Below, in pieces: positions 53,600 through 62,780 of a stretch of DNA of 64,000 nucleotides. Source of the stretch: JABAAE01 sp905480545. GTDB taxonomy: Bacteria; Planctomycetota; Planctomycetia; Pirellulales; Pirellulaceae. Position numbers and translations under genes: made by a program. Position 1 is the first letter of the stretch. Every line of letters starts with the position of its first letter. The notes beneath the pieces were generated by a model. The model saw only the letters and a list, made by a program, of their open reading frames with translations, searched no databases and was not told the DNA's origin. Location of the stretch: positions 3,294 to 67,293 of the forward strand of contig CALSOR010000001.1 in the NCBI GenBank assembly GCA_943788025.1, given 5' to 3'.

Positions 53600-55145
53600 T
53601 CATTCATCGATCACAGTCGTATCATCAGAAATCCGAATCCGATCGCCATCCGAAATGCCACGCGTTTCGGAAATGATCACCCGGCTGGTAACATTTAAAC
53701 CATTAATGATTTCGACGAGGCCATCCTCGGTTCCGAAGCCACTTTTGACAACGGCTTTTCGTGCGACACCTTCCGATTGATCAGCGATCCAAACAATCGA
53801 TTCAGAGCCTTCGTTGCGAAGAAGCGAATTTGGAATAAAAATCCGCGTCACCTTCGTCGCTTTCTTTTCGCCAATGTCCTGGCTTAAGAATGTCACATCG
53901 ACCAACATTTCCGGCCTGAAGACAGGTGGCGGATCAGGAATCGCGACCTTGACTTGTAGCGTATTTTTTTGGATATCAGCTTCGGAACTGATGAAAAGAA
54001 CTTTACCAGTCATCGGATTGGACAACGCGGGATTATCGATTTCAACTGATTGATTGAGGCTGATTTTCGGAATGTCCTCAAAGCGAACATCGACACGAAC
54101 CTGCAGCATATCCGGGCGATACATCGTCACGACTGTACTGCCATCGTGCTCCGCCATCTGAGTCATGCCGCCACCAATCCGTGCGCCGGGATGTGCAAAC
54201 AATCGAAAAACCCGACCGTCAACTGGCGCACTGATGGTCATTCGGTTCAGTGTTAATTTTGCTTCCGCTACGGCAACTTCGGCTTGAGTGACCCGGGCTT
54301 TCGCGCCCTTAATCTTTGCTTGCGATTCATCTTTTTCCTTCCTCTCATCGGCGAGAAGTTCCAGTTGTGTCTTAAGAGCATCCCGACGAGAAACAAGAGC
54401 GTTGCGTTCCTTTTCCAATGACGAAAATCGATCTTGCAATTCATCCACCGTTGCTTTTGTCGCATCCGCCTTGCTCTTAGCAATATCGATTTCGGTTCCC
54501 GAAACGACTCCCTTTGCCGATGCTTTTCCGTCATAGTCAAGCTTCATCGCCTTGTAGTCGGCGTTAGCCCGCCGGACTTCAAATGGCAAATTCTTCAGCG
54601 ACGTTTCGATCTTTGCTAACATCGCGTCGGCTTCACCCAATGCCGCTTCAAGATGCACTGGCTGCTTGAACCGAGTTTCCGCCGCCGCAAATGCCGCCAT
54701 TGCTTCATCAAGCTCAGCTTCACGAAGCTCCAAATCCGCAATCGCCCGATCAAAGACGAGTTTTGCATCGTCCCTTCACCAACTCAGCGATCGGATCCCC
54801 CATTTTCACTAGCTGATCTTCAACCACCAACAGCTTTTCAACGACCCCTGGCGAAAGTGCGGCCACACGAATCGGTGTCGGACGCGGCTCAATCCAACCG
54901 GCGGCGTTGAACAACGGTGTGTTTGCTTTCTGAATCTGACCTGCCTTGGCCACAACCGACATCACCGCCACTATTTTCGGCGGAAAGATGATATCCCGCG
55001 ACGCCCAGACAACCAACCAAAGGAACCCAAATATCAGAAGCAGGGGCAATGCATATCGTGTTAAGACATGCCGCCGATTCTTAATAGCAGATTGGCCTGA
55101 ACTGCTTCGGTCGATTGCCAATTCTCGTAAGTCAACGTTTGTCAT
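53600..55145 (-). CDS. HlyD/MacA-type periplasmic adaptor, one frameshift
   Basis: The start is ATG 55145; the longer frame has no added feature. One extra G (CCC on the plus strand at 54772-54774) splits it: the N-terminal frame ends AELVKG, and the next frame continues DDAKLVFDRAIADLELREAE. It has an N-terminal membrane anchor (YALPLLLIFGFLWLVVWASR), the lipoyl-like first half (NTPLFNAAGWIEPRPTPIRV, LSPGVVEKLLVVEDQLVKMG), a long alpha-helical hairpin (about residues 130-260), the second half (KLTLNRMTISAPVDGRVFRL) and the beta-barrel region (VSLNQSVEIDNPALSNPMTG). Length about 514. It bridges permease and TolC in the operon. Confidence 0.9.
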
Positions 55146-55263
55146 GAATAGATGTGCTGAGAGTCGATTGCATAAGACCAGGAGACGAAAGTAAAGTGAA
55201 TCGGGACGGAGGAACAATAGTCAAGACGCAGAAGCGATTCCCCTTTTCCGCTGCACTTGCGAC

Positions 55264-55848
55264 TCACTTATCTTTCACAAAAACTCCGCTTGCGAGGACA
55301 GTTAAATTTCCGGCGTCATCCCGTTGAGCCTTTCCTTTCACAACGAGTGTCGATAGCTCTTTGACGTTTAATAGCTCTCTTGCATCAGCCTTCACCAGCT
55401 TCCCGTCTGCATCAACAATTTTGATCAACGCTGTCGAACTCGACAGCTTGCTTGAGTCACTTCAGCAATAGTCCCACGGTTTAAGGCACCCCTCTGATCC
55501 GCATTCCAAACAGGACTTCAAGGAGAGATCAACGATTGAGAACGCCGCTCGACCATCAACCCACGGATTTTCACTCCCACCAATTCGCCCCACGATAACA
55601 ACCTCATCGGAGTCTATTGAAGTTTGCAGCACCTTGATCACGTCCGCACCACCACTCGGTTCCCCTGTCAACAGAAATTTTGAGCCATCGATATTCGACG
55701 TCGAACTTTCGCTACCTAAGTTTTTTTTTGTCCCATCCTGTGAGCAACCAACAAAAACCAACACCCCGCAAACAAAGCAGATTAAAAACTGCTTCTGCGC
55801 ATCTTGCGATTTGCCAACGACAGGACGTAAACCTCTACTATCTTTCAT
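55264..55848 (-). CDS. Lipoprotein with in-frame TGA, candidate selenoprotein
   Basis: A lipoprotein signal (QFLICFVCGVLVFVGC) starts at 55848. The product reads VIKVLQTSIDSDEVVIVGRI, GGSENPWVDGRAAFSIVDLS, CLECGSEGCLKPWDYC, then TGA at 55462-55464. The same frame continues without shift for 58 residues (SDSSKLSSSTALIKIVDADG, KLVKADARELLNVKELSTLV, VKGKAQRDDAGNLTVLASGV) to a stop at 55264. The tail looks like ordinary coding sequence. From memory, planctomycete relatives carry two adjacent Cys where this gene has Cys-TGA (PWDYCC), making selenocysteine the natural reading. A hairpin follows. It lies between permease and adaptor genes. Alternatives are a nonsense mutation or sequencing error. 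Function unknown; redox or metal binding is inferred. Confidence 0.75.
55430..55464 (-). promoter_or_regulatory. Candidate bacterial SECIS hairpin with its TGA
   Basis: On the minus strand, 14 nt after the TGA, GCUGUCGAGUUCGACAGC (55447 to 55430) forms a perfect 7-bp stem with loop AGUU. The loop begins 21 nt after the TGA and has a G in its second position, both within the accepted bacterial SECIS model (16-37 nt, G in the first two loop bases). Outer TCAA/TTGA bases add possible pairing below the stem. Confidence 0.65.
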
Positions 55849-55919
55849 GTGTTATCCCTTTTCATAAATCAATTTGAGAGCACGAATCGAATGATCCAAA
55901 CGTCCCACGTCTATAAAAT

Positions 55920-57135
55920 CTAAACTGCTTTCAACCCCTCAACGATCGGCATTCGCAACGCACGAATTGCCGGCGGAATTGCCCCAAAAAAACCAAGCAA
56001 CAGGCCAACACCGCAGCCAATCAATATCGCCACGTTATCAATGCGTAACGAAAACGCTCCCATCGTGAACCGAACCGAAACTCCGTTCACAAGAAACAGT
56101 GCGATCACTGCAGCGAACAAACTTGCGGCCGCCGCTAACAAGATCCCTTCTTGGATTAAACTAACAACAATCGACCGTCGGACGAAACCAATCGTTTGAA
56201 GCGTCGATAGCTCGGGAATGCGCCCCACAACCGAACCATACATGGTGTTCAGACCAGCAAAGACTCCAGCACCGGACACCAACAAAACGACCAACCATGC
56301 CAGCCACCGGACCGGCGCATAGTCTTTTTGAAGAGACGCATAATACTCGGTTTCACGGATTGCCTGAAGTTCCAGATCAAGCCGTTCTTTACAAAACAAA
56401 TCGAGATCAGCAAATTCGCCATCGGGTGCAAGAGTCACGGCCACAATACTGAGATCCTGGCGTTTCATCGCTTGCTGAAGTTCATCAAGTCGGCACCATG
56501 CCTCTGATTCGAACGCCGCGCCCCCTGCGGAAAAAAACACCGCTGATCCGCCACTTTCGCCCTTCAAACTCGATCATCTGACCAACGCCTGTTTCCGAAT
56601 CCTCGGCCCCTAGCTTTGTCGCCGCCATTCGACCCAGCATGACCTCCCCAGAGTTCGGCCAAGCACCCTCCTCGATCTCCAGTTGACGCCTAACTAACAA
56701 TGCTGAACGGGTGACACCACGGACCAACCCCATTGACGGTTCACGCTTGCCAACGCTGACTTGCGTTCCCAAATAAAGTTCCGGCGATACGAATTTCTGT
56801 CCAAAATGTTCCTTGATTCCGGCAACACTTGCGGGCACGAGATCGTTCGTACGCATAGGAATGGACGAGTACTCCAAGTTTTCCCCCATGCCTAACGAAA
56901 AGACAATTGCCGTTTGCGAATCGCCACTGACTGCTAACGAGCGTTCCAGCCCTCGAATAAATCCAACGACGACAAAAACCAGCACTATGACAAGCGTGAG
57001 GCCGGCAAATGTCAGACCTGTTCGCAGCGGGCGGCGAAACAAGTTTCGGATAGCGTACTCCCAGGGGAGCAGTCGGAATAAAATGGACAAATTCGACAAT
57101 CCATAGTTTGAATCATGCGCAGCCAAATGCTGCAA
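55920..57135 (-). CDS. ABC exporter permease, FtsX type (first permease), one frameshift
   Basis: One extra T in a run of seven (A7 on the plus strand, 56531-56537) splits the frame. Restored, it reads GRKWRISGVFSAGGAAFESE without a break. The N-terminus (WEYAIRNLFRRPLRTGLTFA, GLTLVIVLVFVVVGFIRGLE) is a membrane helix with the usual Arg-rich lead-in. A periplasmic domain follows, then the FtsX core (LAWLVVLLVSGAGVFAGLNT, MYGSVVGRIPELSTLQTIGF, VRRSIVVSLIQEGILLAAAA, ILIGCGVGLLLGFFGAIPPA). The start is uncertain: TTG 57135 or a TTG near 57102. It lies 71 nt before the candidate selenoprotein gene in the operon. Length about 400. Confidence 0.88.
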
Positions 57136-57220
57136 AACGAAAACATTAAGTCGAGCCCAAAAAAGAAACAGCGAGGAAACGTTTATCCTGGCTAATGTTA
57201 GGGCATCCGTGTCGCGACGC

Positions 57221-57793
57221 TTATATCAAGAACGAATGCTGCAAAATGCATAGGTAGCGGCCGACATTGCAATGTGGAGCGTGTCGGCCACGACTGTTAT
57301 CGAAACATTTGGCCTCGCGAAGCAGTGGTGCAACGTTGACCATTGAACAAGCGAGTGAGTCCAAGTCAGAGGCAAAAACTTGATCGATCTCAATGGGCCT
57401 TTCAAAGACCGCTCCGCTACAGATGCATTGCAAACATTTTGACGGACCAGAATCGATGGGACATGATTGATCCGGAAACGATTGATCGGGACAAGTGGAA
57501 CAGGAAGAAAACTTGGCAGGCAAATCACAACGATCAGTCGGATCGGCTTTGGGAAAAGAGCCACCACAACAGGTTTCTGTCGATTCCACAGCTTCTACGA
57601 TCTCAGCTTCTACGATCTCAGCTTCTACGATCTCAGTTTCACAACACTTTTGCCGATCGCACTGTGAATCCGATGAATTCATTTCCAACCGAATTGAATC
57701 ACAGCACTCCTCCTCACACAATCCGCTTGCACACCCCATCGGGCAAGCAATGATCGCTGCAATTTGAATGAACGTAATGATTCTCGGAAACAT
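57221..57793 (-). CDS. Cys-rich secreted protein with EIVEA repeats
   Basis: 190 residues with a signal peptide (IITFIQIAAIIACPMGCASG) that ends in a lipobox-like CPMGC. The mature part is exceptionally rich in cysteine: GLCEEECCDSIR, CDRQKCCETE, ETCCGGSF, CDLPAKFSSCSTCPDQ, CLQCICSGAVFERPIEI. A stretch of near-identical 15-bp DNA units (57590-57640) encodes repeated EIVEA. The cysteine content suggests metal or thiol chemistry in the periplasm. Its place between the TolC gene and the permease gene recalls the small Cys-rich proteins next to metal-efflux outer-membrane genes. No enzyme motif is visible. Confidence 0.75.
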   Translation of the reverse strand: MFPRIITFIQIAAIIACPMGCASGLCEEECCDSIRLEMNSSDSQCDRQKCCETEIVEAEIVEAEIVEAVESTETCCGGSFPKADPTDRCDLPAKFSSCSTCPDQSFPDQSCPIDSGPSKCLQCICSGAVFERPIEIDQVFASDLDSLACSMVNVAPLLREAKCFDNSRGRHAPHCNVGRYLCILQHSFLI

Positions 57794-57917
57794 CTTTTTA
57801 CCCTTTTCGATCTGCTCATCGTACTTCCAATTGAAGGGTTGGGCAAATAGAAGTTTTCACGTTTGCTTTAAATGGCTCTCGATCATGACGATGTGATGAT
57901 ATCAAATGACGAGCCAG

Positions 57918-59414
57918 CTAATGTTGTACTGTCAGGCTTCCGCTCAGTAGCTGCCCATCGATAAACGCCGCTGCAGACCGAAGTTCACGGAGAGAATCGA
58001 GATAGGACAAACTGACTCGCAAGTAGGTTTGTTGAGCCGTCAACAGCGTTAGATACTCAACTTGCCCTTTTTCGTATCCAAGAGTGACCAGTTGAAGGGA
58101 ACGCTTTGCTTTGGGCACCATACGGTCTTTGTAGCGGTCAACCCGTTGTCGCGAATTTGCGTACTGACGGTAAGCAATCGCCAGCCGATCTTGCAAATCA
58201 AGCTCAATGCGTTTGATTTCATCTCTCGCCGCCATCCATTGGGCTTCTGCGCTGCGAATGTTCCCTTGATTTCGATTAAAGATTGGAATTGGAATCCCAA
58301 TCTGTATATTCGAAACATGATCGCGGGTGACATTGTGCTTTCGATTACTAAACATCAAGTCGACGTTGGGAATCGGCTCTCTTCTCGCTCTTTGGATCAT
58401 CACTACTGCACGCTCTAAACGCACACGAGCCACCTTTAAGGAAGGGTGCCCGTCCAAAACCATCGCATAACAGCTTTCCCAGTCGAAGCTGGGCAAGTCG
58501 CCGTCAAACTCACCCGAAAGTGGCGACATTGCCAAATCCGGGACGCCAACAACCGCGACCAATCGCCGCCATGCCTCGATCTGCTGATTCCGGGCATTAT
58601 CGCAAAGAATAAACGACTCGTCGGCTTTGATCTCTGCCTGCAGCAAGTCGTTTTCAGTACCCTGGCGTCCGGCGATAAGCTTTTTTGTGGAATTGACCAA
58701 CCGCTCGCCGATTCGCATCAGTTCCGTTGTCAATTTAAAACGTTGCTGCGCAAGCTGTGCATCATAAAATCGCATGCGAACATCGCTTAATACCCTTTGC
58801 TCTTGCAGATGAAAACGAAAATGAGCTTCATCTACGTCCTTTCCAGCAATCGCATGATCCAGCCCAAGCTTTCCAGCAGTAATCAAGCGCTGACTAAAAA
58901 ACGCCCCCTGCTGTCCGGCGGTCCCCAAGTTTCCGATTTCTGTCGCATGATAACCAACAACAGGATTCGGATACAGCGAAGCTTGCACCTGCGTTCCTCG
59001 CGAGGATTCCATACGAGCCAGTGCCTGCGATAAAGTTGGATTGTGCTGAAATGCCATGCCCTCCAATTCATTCAGCGAAAAGGACCTGACCCCCTTTGCG
59101 GTTTGCGATGTATCGCTCGACTCTTTTGTCACAATGACTGACTGAGCGGCAGGCCTGACCAACCGGTGAGCGGAGGAGGCAACGTCACCGGGATCGCTGG
59201 CCGTTGGATTCTGTAAACGCGTTTCCGATGACTGCGTCGCATCAGCCAAGTTTGCGATCAATTTATCAATTGTTGCCATCGAATGCCGAGCGTTATCCTG
59301 CCCAACAACGCACCAAGGCGTTATCGATATCAGAATCAACGCTAAAATAAATCGCGGCACGATGAGCACACTTTGTGGGGATAAAAACTGATTGTCTTGC
59401 CGATTGATATGCAT
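57918..59414 (-). CDS. TolC/CzcC-type outer-membrane factor, first gene of the exporter operon
   Basis: Start ATG 59414 gives 498 residues with an export signal (IVPRFILALILISITPWCVV). Both OEP repeats are visible: FQHNPTLSQALARMESSRGT, ASLYPNPVVGYHATEIGNLG, VRMRFYDAQLAQQRFKLTTE, then YAMVLDGHPSLKVARVRLER, EPIPNVDLMFSNRKHNVTRD, IQIGIPIPIFNRNQGNIRSA, YRQYANSRQRVDRYKDRMVP and YEKGQVEYLTLLTAQQTYLR. The YPNPVVG and IPIFNRNQGN blocks are as in CzcC/CusC-type factors of metal and small-molecule export. It is the outer-membrane channel of the adaptor and permeases that follow. Confidence 0.93.
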   Translation of the reverse strand: MHINRQDNQFLSPQSVLIVPRFILALILISITPWCVVGQDNARHSMATIDKLIANLADATQSSETRLQNPTASDPGDVASSAHRLVRPAAQSVIVTKESSDTSQTAKGVRSFSLNELEGMAFQHNPTLSQALARMESSRGTQVQASLYPNPVVGYHATEIGNLGTAGQQGAFFSQRLITAGKLGLDHAIAGKDVDEAHFRFHLQEQRVLSDVRMRFYDAQLAQQRFKLTTELMRIGERLVNSTKKLIAGRQGTENDLLQAEIKADESFILCDNARNQQIEAWRRLVAVVGVPDLAMSPLSGEFDGDLPSFDWESCYAMVLDGHPSLKVARVRLERAVVMIQRARREPIPNVDLMFSNRKHNVTRDHVSNIQIGIPIPIFNRNQGNIRSAEAQWMAARDEIKRIELDLQDRLAIAYRQYANSRQRVDRYKDRMVPKAKRSLQLVTLGYEKGQVEYLTLLTAQQTYLRVSLSYLDSLRELRSAAAFIDGQLLSGSLTVQH

Positions 59415-59866
59415 CTCGCGACTGGCGGTCACGTTCATGCCCCGGCATTGGAAGCTGATTGCCTGAGCCAGACGGGGGCTCATGAGACCAAATACAATAC
59501 GGATCACTCCAACATCAGTATCGACCGTGAAAGCCTGCAAAATCGTGGCAATGCAGCAGAATCGCTGCGATCGTTGAAACCGGCAAACTTTATCACACCG
59601 TGTCGTCCGAACGCCAAATGTGCCAAAAGCTCGGTTAGGTTTTTACCACTAAAATTTACTCGGGAACCCGACAAGGACATCATTTGGGCAAAAAGCACAG
59701 GCGTAAAAATAGCCCAGTGAAGTTACTTGGATTCCATTCCAAATCGATAGCCAACAAAACATATTTTGTAAAAGTTGCAAACTTGAGAGACACAAAAAAT
59801 GCTGACCGCGAAAGCTCTTCACTGGGCAAATGTCTGATTGTGATTTGTTTTAGATATTGGTTTTCC
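59415..59866. other. Intergenic region, operon leader, no gene seen
   Basis: 452 bases between the mraZ stop and the start of the TolC-type gene, both on the minus strand. The operon promoter should be here, but I find no convincing -35/-10 or -24/-12 pair. No coding frame has support. Confidence 0.5.
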
Positions 59867-60349
59867 TTAACCAGTGATGTTGTCAAACAACGTGCCGAAT
59901 GACGGCATCTCTGTACCAAGATGTTCGATCCATCGCTCTGGATGCCAGATCTCGATGCATATCGCGGCACCAACGATCATCACGTCTTGTCCTGCTTCCA
60001 GTCCCAAAAACTCTCTGAATCCATCTGGGACCACCATCCGGCCACGCTCTGCAACCGGAACCAACTTGTGCCGAGTCGAAAGCAAACGCCCCAACAGCTG
60101 AACATCCGCTAACTTCTCATTGAGTTTCCCAGCATCGATTTTGGACTTCATCAAACCGATGCCATCGTCCAATCGCTTCTGCCACTTTTCGGCATTCCAC
60201 AAACTGAGCGAGCCTGGTCGTTCCTTGGTCAGGATGCATTCGTTTCCGTTTGGTGAGATCGATGAAACCCATTCGCTTGGGATGAGCAACCGAAATCGGT
60301 CATCCAACTTTCGCTTATGCTCGCCGATCAATAATTCATCGCTCGACAT
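59867..60349 (-). CDS. mraZ: MraZ-like transcriptional regulator, outside a dcw cluster
   Basis: 160 residues. Two AbrB/MraZ-type half domains are visible, first IGEHKRKLDDRFRLLIPSEW with ECILTKERPGSLSLWNAEKW, and second STRHKLVPVAERGRMVVPDG with FREFLGLEAGQDVMIVGAAI and CIEIWHPERW. MraZ normally binds repeats in front of the division and cell-wall (dcw) cluster as a ring-shaped oligomer. Here no mraW, ftsL or mur gene is adjacent; planctomycetes lack ftsZ and have a scattered dcw set. A regulatory target is not visible. Confidence 0.88.
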   Translation of the reverse strand: MSSDELLIGEHKRKLDDRFRLLIPSEWVSSISPNGNECILTKERPGSLSLWNAEKWQKRLDDGIGLMKSKIDAGKLNEKLADVQLLGRLLSTRHKLVPVAERGRMVVPDGFREFLGLEAGQDVMIVGAAICIEIWHPERWIEHLGTEMPSFGTLFDNITG

Positions 60350-60665
60350 CTAAGGCAACAGCTCGATCAGTTTTTACAATTGGGCCCAAAACCCACAGAA
60401 ATAAAAGATATTGGTTTTAATTGGGCAATCAACCCACTTTTCATAAAAAACAACAAAAAAAGAAAAAAACGGTTTCACATGCTGGCACAGCTTGATTTGC
60501 AGACGAAACTTCCAACAAGCCAAACAAGCAATGAGCAGTCGAGCAAACCACCTCCGAAACCGAGCACAAAAATGCGAATTGCATCGCGCCTCCAAGCCCT
60601 CGACACAACCCGGCGTTTATGTTGAGACCTAGGATTCAGAACCCAAACGCACAGGAACAAATCAA
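60350..60665. other. Divergent intergenic region, no gene seen
   Basis: 316 bases between mraZ (minus) and the alanine dehydrogenase locus (plus). It holds an A-rich stretch around 60445-60472 but no coding frame with support and no recognised site. I looked for the TGGGN direct repeats bound by MraZ and did not see a convincing set. Confidence 0.5.
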
Positions 60666-61741
60666 GTGATCGTTGGTGTCCCGAAAGAAGTGAAACTCGA
60701 CGAATACCGTGTCGCGATGCTACCCGTTGGCGTGAATGAACTGACGCGTTGAAACCACCGAGTGTTATTTGAATCTGGGGCGGGGATGGGCTCCGGTTTG
60801 ACGGATGAAGACGACCTCATCGCTGGCGCAGAAATCGTCGAGACGCCACAGGAAATATTCGAACGATCGGAAATGATTGCAAAAGTCAAGGAACCACAAC
60901 AATCGGAGCGGCCCATGATCCGGCCCGGTCAAATCGTGTTCACCCATTTTCATTTTGCTGCATCTCGAGCGATTACCGATGCGATGTTGAAGTCGGGTTC
61001 TACCAGCGTTGCCTGCGAAACACTTGAGAGCTCGCGGCAACTACCGTTACTCACTCCGATGAACGAAGTCGCTGGGCGCGTGAGCACCCAAGAGGGCGTA
61101 AGGTTTCTGGAACGACCGCAAATGGGACGTGGCATTCTTCTTGGTGGAGTCCCCGGTGTAGCACCGGCTCACATCACCATCATTGGTGGAGGCGTCGTTG
61201 GCACAAACGCGGCCAAGATCGCAGCGGGATTTCAGGCTGACGTGTCCTTGCTCGACATTAATATGGATCGCTTACGTTATCTTGACGACATCATACCGGC
61301 GAACGTGAACGTTCTTTTCAGTGACCGACAGATCTTACGAGAGCAACTTGCCCTTTCTGATTTGGTCATCGGTGCCGTGTTGATTCCCGGTGCCAAGCCC
61401 CATGCCTGATATCGCGTGAGAATTTGATGCTGATGAAGCCTGGCGTGATCGTTGATGTTGCGGTTGATCAAGGCGGATGCATAGAAACGTCTCAACCGAC
61501 AACCCACAGCGATCCCCTTTTCATCGAGAAAGAAGTCGTTCACTATTGCGTAGCGAACATGCCGGGAGCCGTCGGTCGAATCAGTGCATTTGCGTTTTCC
61601 AATGTTATACTCCCTTATGCGATTGCCTTGGCAGACCACGGCGTGAAATCCGCGGTTGAACGGTCTCCGGATCTCGAATCGGCGTTCAACATCTATGAAG
61701 GAAACGTTACCAATCGCCCAGTCGCTGAAGCGTTTGATTAG
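60666..61741 (+). pseudogene. ald: Alanine dehydrogenase, one nonsense codon and one frameshift
   Basis: Read from GTG 60666, the N-terminus is MIVGVPKEVKLDEYRVAMLP, and the frame hits TGA at 60750-60752 (in NELTR-stop-NHRVLFESG, where an Arg or Ala is usual). It continues in frame with LIAGAEIVETPQEIFERSEM, VKEPQQSERPMIRPGQIVF and HFHFAASRAITDAML, then the NAD-binding GGGVVGTNAAKIAAGFQADV. After IPGAK, near 61396, a missing base shifts the frame; the continuation is REN, MLMKPGVIVDVAVDQGG, HYCVANMPGAVGRISAFAF and LPYAIALADHG. Alanine dehydrogenase converts L-alanine to pyruvate and ammonia with NAD. The TGA is not at a Cys position and has no hairpin, so it is a true nonsense change or an error. 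Confidence 0.8.
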
Positions 61742-61974
61742 GATTTCATTCCATTAAAAGGGTAAGCCGTTTCGATGGTCTTATTAAATCTAATTTTTTG
61801 CGTACGACGTTACCAACACTCCCTATCGGTTACCACGAATCAGTACGAATGATAAGATGCTCTGACCGCAAGAGAAAAACTACGAACCGAGCGTTTTGAA
61901 CACCAGTCCGTGCACATGTTTGGCGGTTTATATAAAAAACAATTCCACTCGAAGACTTTCGTCGCAAACTGCAT

Positions 61975-62641
61975 ATGAATGAAGATCAATTAAACGACCA
62001 AAATTTAAGGGAACAGCTTATCGAATGCGGGCAGCTGTTTCATTCACGTGGCTGGAGCGTCGGAACGAGCAGTAATTACAGTGCAGTTCGGAACGACTCG
62101 CCCACGGAGATTTCGATCACCGCAAGTGGAAAAGACAAAGGTCGGTTGATGCCGGAAGATTTTGTGGTTGTAGACCACACGGGCGTCCCAATAGCCGGCG
62201 AGAGCCAGAAGTCTTCAGCGGAAACAATGTTGCATGTCAAAGCAGTTGAACTGTTTGGTGCAAAAAGCGTGCTTCACACTCATTCAGTCTGGGGAACACT
62301 TCTTTCCGATTTTTACGGAGACGAAGACGGATTTGAAATTTCCGGCTACGAAATGCTTAAAGGGCTTGAAGGAATTGGCACCCCACGAAACATCGATCTG
62401 GGTTCCAATCTTCGAAAACACGCAGGATATCCCAACACTGGCGGCCGAATTCGAAAAATACATTGCCGACCATCCCGACCGAAATTGCTACGGCTATTTA
62501 ATCCGACGGCACGGTTTGTATACTTGGGGGACGGATGTTTTTTCAGCGAGACGCCACATTGAAGTTTTCGAATTCCTATTCGAAGTCGTGGCAAGGCGGA
62601 TGACGATGACCGACCTTCCAACGCCGATCAGACTTGCGTGA
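61975..62641 (+). CDS. mtnB: Methylthioribulose-1-phosphate dehydratase, one frameshift
   Basis: Removing one C from the CCCC at 62381-62384 joins two frames into one protein of about 221 residues. The aldolase-II fold is clear: GQLFHSRGWSVGTSSNYSAV, ITASGKDKGRLMPEDFVVVD, VKAVELFGAKSVLHTHSVWG (zinc His pair), then ETSIWVPIFENTQDIPTLAA, and the later zinc His in YLIRRHGLYTWGTDVF. It dehydrates methylthioribulose-1-phosphate, the third step of the methionine salvage route, in the cytoplasm. The mtnD gene follows after 139 nt and mtnC after that, in the same direction. Confidence 0.93.
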
Positions 62642-62780
62642 ATACGACGGTCGTATTTCGAAGACGCCAACAAACATTCCTTTTGTTGACTCGTGTCATA
62701 CCGTCGAAAAGACTTTGACATTCATTACCCGCAACTTAACACCCCGCCAACTTTGCTTGGCAAACAACTTGGAGTAGATC

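Noticed and set aside
60482..60500. TGGCACAGCTTGATTTGCA as another sigma-54 promoter
   Set aside because: The spacing between GG and GC is two to four bases too long.
60750..60752. In-frame TGA in the alanine dehydrogenase gene as a second selenocysteine codon
   Set aside because: The position is not a Cys in the family, no hairpin follows at the right distance, and the gene also has a frameshift.
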